64,000 nt of DNA from Ceratotherium simum simum (Eukaryota > Chordata > Mammalia > Perissodactyla > Rhinocerotidae), in the NCBI RefSeq assembly GCF_000283155.1, contig NW_004454163.1, positions 4,640,086-4,704,085 on the forward strand. The letters run 5' to 3'. Position numbers and translations under genes: made by a program. Numbering within the stretch: the stretch's first letter is position 1; every line of letters begins with the position of its first letter. This document shows, in pieces, positions 61,016-64,000 of this stretch. The notes beneath the pieces were generated by a model, which was given only the letters and a program-made list of their open reading frames with translations, did not search any database and was not told the origin of the DNA.

Positions 61016-61784
61016 AGAATAACAGTTAGGAAATGCCTATACCTAGCACTTTAGAACTACACATTTTGTTTGTCCACGTCTATAAAACAATCTATTGATA
61101 ATGTAACTACCTATTATAATGAAGCACATTCAATTTATATTATTTGATACTATACTACCTGAGAGGTGAAGATTTTAAAGAAGTATATAAAGAGAATTCA
61201 CACAATATGTTTTTGCACTGAACATTATTCTAAGGATATACCATGTTGTCCAGATTTAGCAAGAGTTCTTTCTCTGGGTGCATCATTGACTTGCACAAGC
61301 AATGTGAACCCCTTGAAACTGCACAGAGCATTTTTCTTAAATTATCTAATTATCCCATGATTCCAAAAGTATTGAGAAACCATTGCTAAAGAAATATCTG
61401 GCTTCCTCCTCTGTCCACAAAAATGCTGAAAAATAAAGGCAGATTGAGACCCCAAGATATCCAAATAGTAGTTCTCCATTTTTTTTTTCACTTGACCTTT
61501 CTTATTCTTTAAGTCATGGATTTCAACTTGGACTTTTCCTCCATTTTCTTCAGTTTCAGTTTATTTTTCTCACTCTTCCCTTTCTCCTTTCCCTCTCCCA
61601 CTGGGTAAGTAGAGAATAGGGAATTATAGTCAGAGAACTGGGCTTTTTTTGGACAAAAATATAGAGCATGTATCATCAATTTACGTTTCACCTTGTGATA
61701 TATAGACAAGACCTTAGAAATAAGGCTGAACTTGAATGTTAACTTATGAATTCCACACAATGAAAAGAACTGAGACAATGCAAC

Positions 61785-61860
61785 TGTCTCAGTTGTTATA
61801 TTATTATCCTCATTTTACAGGTAAGGAAGATAAGAAAAAGAGAAGTCAGGTTAGGTAAAT
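61785..61860 (-). mobile_element. MIR SINE scrap, reverse
   Basis: 'attatcctcattttacaggt' and 'ggttaggtaaattg' match antisense MIR. Confidence 0.55.
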
Positions 61861-62430
61861 TGTATTTTCCAAAAATGGCCACAGAAATATTTTTATTCCC
61901 ATCTGTTCTTCCAGAACCTTGTCACTCCCTATCAAAAGCATAGTCTATTTCTCCTTGTCTGGAATTTGGGTAGATTTGTGGCTTCTCTAGCCCATAGAGT
62001 ATGGTGGAAATGAAGCTATGTCACTTCCCAGGCTAGTTTTAAAAAAAAACTAGTTTTAAAAAAGCTAGTTTATAAAAACAGATAGTTTATTAAAGAAGCT
62101 TATGGTTTCTGCCTGGCCCTCTCTTTGGGGACACCTTGAAACCAGCCACCATGTTGTGAGGAATCCAGGCCACATGGAGAGGTTCTGTGTCAGTGTTCTA
62201 GCAAACAACACTAGCTCTGGTCTCAGACAACAATAAGCATCAATCATGAGTGAATGAGTCATCTGAAGATGATTCTAATCCCTAGTCTCCAAGTCATCCA
62301 TCTGATGGTTCAGAAAGTGTGAGAAAAGAGACAAGCTGGCTCTGCTGCGTCCTGTTCAAATTTCTGACACATAGAATCACAAGCCATGAAGTTTTAGGGT
62401 AGTTCTTATGTAACCATAGCAACTGAAATA
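61861..62430 (+). mobile_element. Old MLT1-type LTR with an internal AT-rich tandem array
   Basis: 'atttgggtagatttgtggct', 'ccatagagtatggtggaaat', 'aggccacatggagaggttct' and 'gagtgaatgagtcatctgaa' appear in the order of MLT1J/K-type MaLR LTRs. The match is interrupted at 62033-62095 by repeats of ctagtttt-type units absent from the LTR. Assignment from recall; diverged. Confidence 0.5.
62033..62095. repeat. Imperfect AT-rich minisatellite, about four units
   Basis: tagttt recurs at 62034, 62051, 62066 and 62083 (spacing 17, 15, 17) with A-rich spacers. Confidence 0.75.
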
Positions 62431-63659
62431 CCAGGTATCTTGTGCCAAGTATATTAAGTACAGGACATATCCACATATGACATATCCTCCACATATTAAG
62501 TGGAGGACCTGGGCTTTGCAAAACCTAGGCAGACTGGCTCCAGATCCCATACTTTTCACGATCCAATATACTTCCTTCATAAACATGAGCCAGCACTCTT
62601 TAAAACTATGCAATGCTGTCTTTACAAAACCTAATGACATTTAACAATCAAATCAAATAACAGAATACCTTGTTCTGAGTCTATTTCCATCAAGCAACTG
62701 TCTTTTCATAATCTGGCTAAGACAGCTTGTTGACATCAATAAAATGGGCTGCTGAAGGAAACTAGGACTTGGCCCCCTTGGAAGCTACTTTTCATTGTAA
62801 GTCAATATGGGCATGCTGGTCTTGTGTTTTTTGATCTATGTGATTCCATATTTCATGATTTGATTAGGCCTGATGCATTCAACGGCAAGACCAAGTGCCC
62901 AAGTGCATAGACCTTTACAGCTGAGGCCTGCACAACTCGACTATGGTAGAATGCAGCAGAATAATGCTACCCGTTGAGATCCCTGGAGGTCTAGCGAGAT
63001 ACACTTACCTTGGTGAGAGTCTAAATTCATTTGAACTTTTTTTTTTAATTTAAGGTGGACTAATGGCAAAGGAGATTATAAGAAAAAAATACTTGATCCA
63101 AACATTCCAGACAGATGGTTATGATTAAAATATTTGCACTGTCCATGTATGTGTAGAAAATCTATATAGCTATTTACAAATACTTAAATGTTATTAAAAT
63201 ACTCCTAGTGTCTCTGACTAAATTTGTAGTAATATGTCATCTATACCCTCAGTTACTCTTAATACAGGCATTTGGATCAAATTTGCCAGGCAGAGGGGCT
63301 AAGTCCTTCTTTCAATTACATATTGTAAGAGAGTTGTCATCTTTCGACCCAATTCTAATTCCAACTGTTCTATCTTGATGTGATTATGTGTGGCTGTCTC
63401 AGCTGATATTTTCTGATGATCTGCCTGTCATCTGATTCTTGGTTATTAATAGTTTACTGCAGACAGCTCCTTGCTTTCTTGCATCTCGCCAGGGCTCTGC
63501 TGCTGTTACTGCCATGTCTGTGTTCTTACACAGACTGCACCACACTCACTTTAGTCCCATGGTTGCAAAGAATTGACTTCCTGCCAGAACCACTAGAAAA
63601 CAAAACTTGTATTGCTGGTATTCATTGATCAGTTTTACTCCAGAGCATCCTTAAGTCTA
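62431..63659. other. No feature firmly recognised
   Basis: Text near 62640-63010 has an LTR-like feel, but I cannot match it. Short frames (62377-62640 reverse, 63416-63628 forward) show no motif. Confidence 0.4.
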
Positions 63660-63840
63660 GCTTTTCATTCATTTATTTATTTGTTCATTCAGTCATTTGT
63701 TTAGCAAACCCTTAATAAGTTTACTCTAGGGGTCCAGCTCTTTGGCTATCCCAGGGATTAAAAAGAAGGATAAGATGTGACCCTTTTCACCAAGGATTAC
63801 AGGCTAGAATGGGAGGAGGCAGAAGTGTAAACAACTCTAT
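63660..63840 (-). mobile_element. L2 3' end fragment, reverse
   Basis: 'ttcattcatttatttatttg', 'cagtcatttgtttagcaaac' and 'caaggattacaggctagaat' follow antisense L2. Confidence 0.55.
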
Positions 63841-64000
63841 TTCAGTACCCAAATCAATTCAGTGACCTGAATCTTAGAACAGCCATTTTATTTGGTAGAG
63901 ATCAAGGCTGTATATATTTGAACAAAGTTGGGTGAGTCAATTGAGAGGAATGTTTTCTTGGTCCCTTTAGGACTATTAGATTGTTACCTATGACTTGTGA

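Noticed and set aside
63010..63040. Reverse donor-like ccaag|gtaagtg
   Set aside because: Donor is consensus, but the sequence on the acceptor side is purine-rich on minus and has no acceptor.
1..64000. Search for CRISPR arrays, operons, phage, toxin-antitoxin or other prokaryotic systems
   Set aside because: No regularly spaced repeats, no clustered long frames and no ribosome binding sites; repeat content is purely mammalian.

Overview
This window is vertebrate nuclear DNA: AT-rich, CpG-poor, without operon-like gene packing, and crowded with mammal-wide repeats (L1, L2, MIR, MaLR/MLT1 LTRs, MER20). Nine tRNA-derived SINEs match the ERE families of odd-toed ungulates. Several keep target-site duplications of 11-15 bp. 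The most likely source is a horse-family (Equus) chromosome. A rhinoceros or tapir cannot be formally excluded from sequence alone.

Layout. 1-460: 5' end of a reverse-strand L1 abutting an older L1 tail. 460-3.3 kb: mostly unassigned DNA with an L2 and a MIR scrap and a 40-bp perfect palindrome. 3.35-10.0 kb: two forward L1 relics carrying two ERE SINEs, an MLT1 LTR and a GA-rich tract. 10.1-14.0 kb: L2 relics in both orientations, each associated with a MaLR LTR. 15.4-23 kb: an ERE, then very old L1 sequence containing a full-length ERE1. 23-26 kb: MIR and L2 scraps. 26.5-26.9 kb: an MLT1A LTR. 27-33 kb: sparse repeats, an unexplained reverse open frame (29.3-29.8 kb) and a possible forward exon (30.08 kb). 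33.6-39.9 kb: L1 3' ends, MIR, ERE and L2. 40-44 kb: little recognisable. 44.0-46.3 kb: an L2 relic broken by an L1 fragment that itself contains an ERE. 47.8-48.4 kb: a MIR split by an MLT1A LTR. 48.9-58.1 kb: three EREs, a MER20, a perfect NRF1-type motif and the best coding candidate of the window, a 150-bp reverse-strand exon at 57504-57653. 58.1-64 kb: L1, L2 and MIR scraps and an MLT1-type LTR.

No complete protein-coding gene, rRNA, functional tRNA, CRISPR array or bacterial feature is visible. The many short open frames are what chance and decayed LINEs produce. If the exon at 57504-57653 is real, the right part of the window is intronic to a reverse-strand coiled-coil gene that I cannot name. 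The possible exon at 30077-30151 would belong to a different, forward-strand gene. I see no convincing undescribed system. The items most worth checking are the two exon candidates, the 40-bp palindrome, the L1 with ORF1 apparently missing, and the NRF1-type motif. All family names come from reading and recall of consensus sequences, not from a RepeatMasker run, so subfamily labels are tentative.
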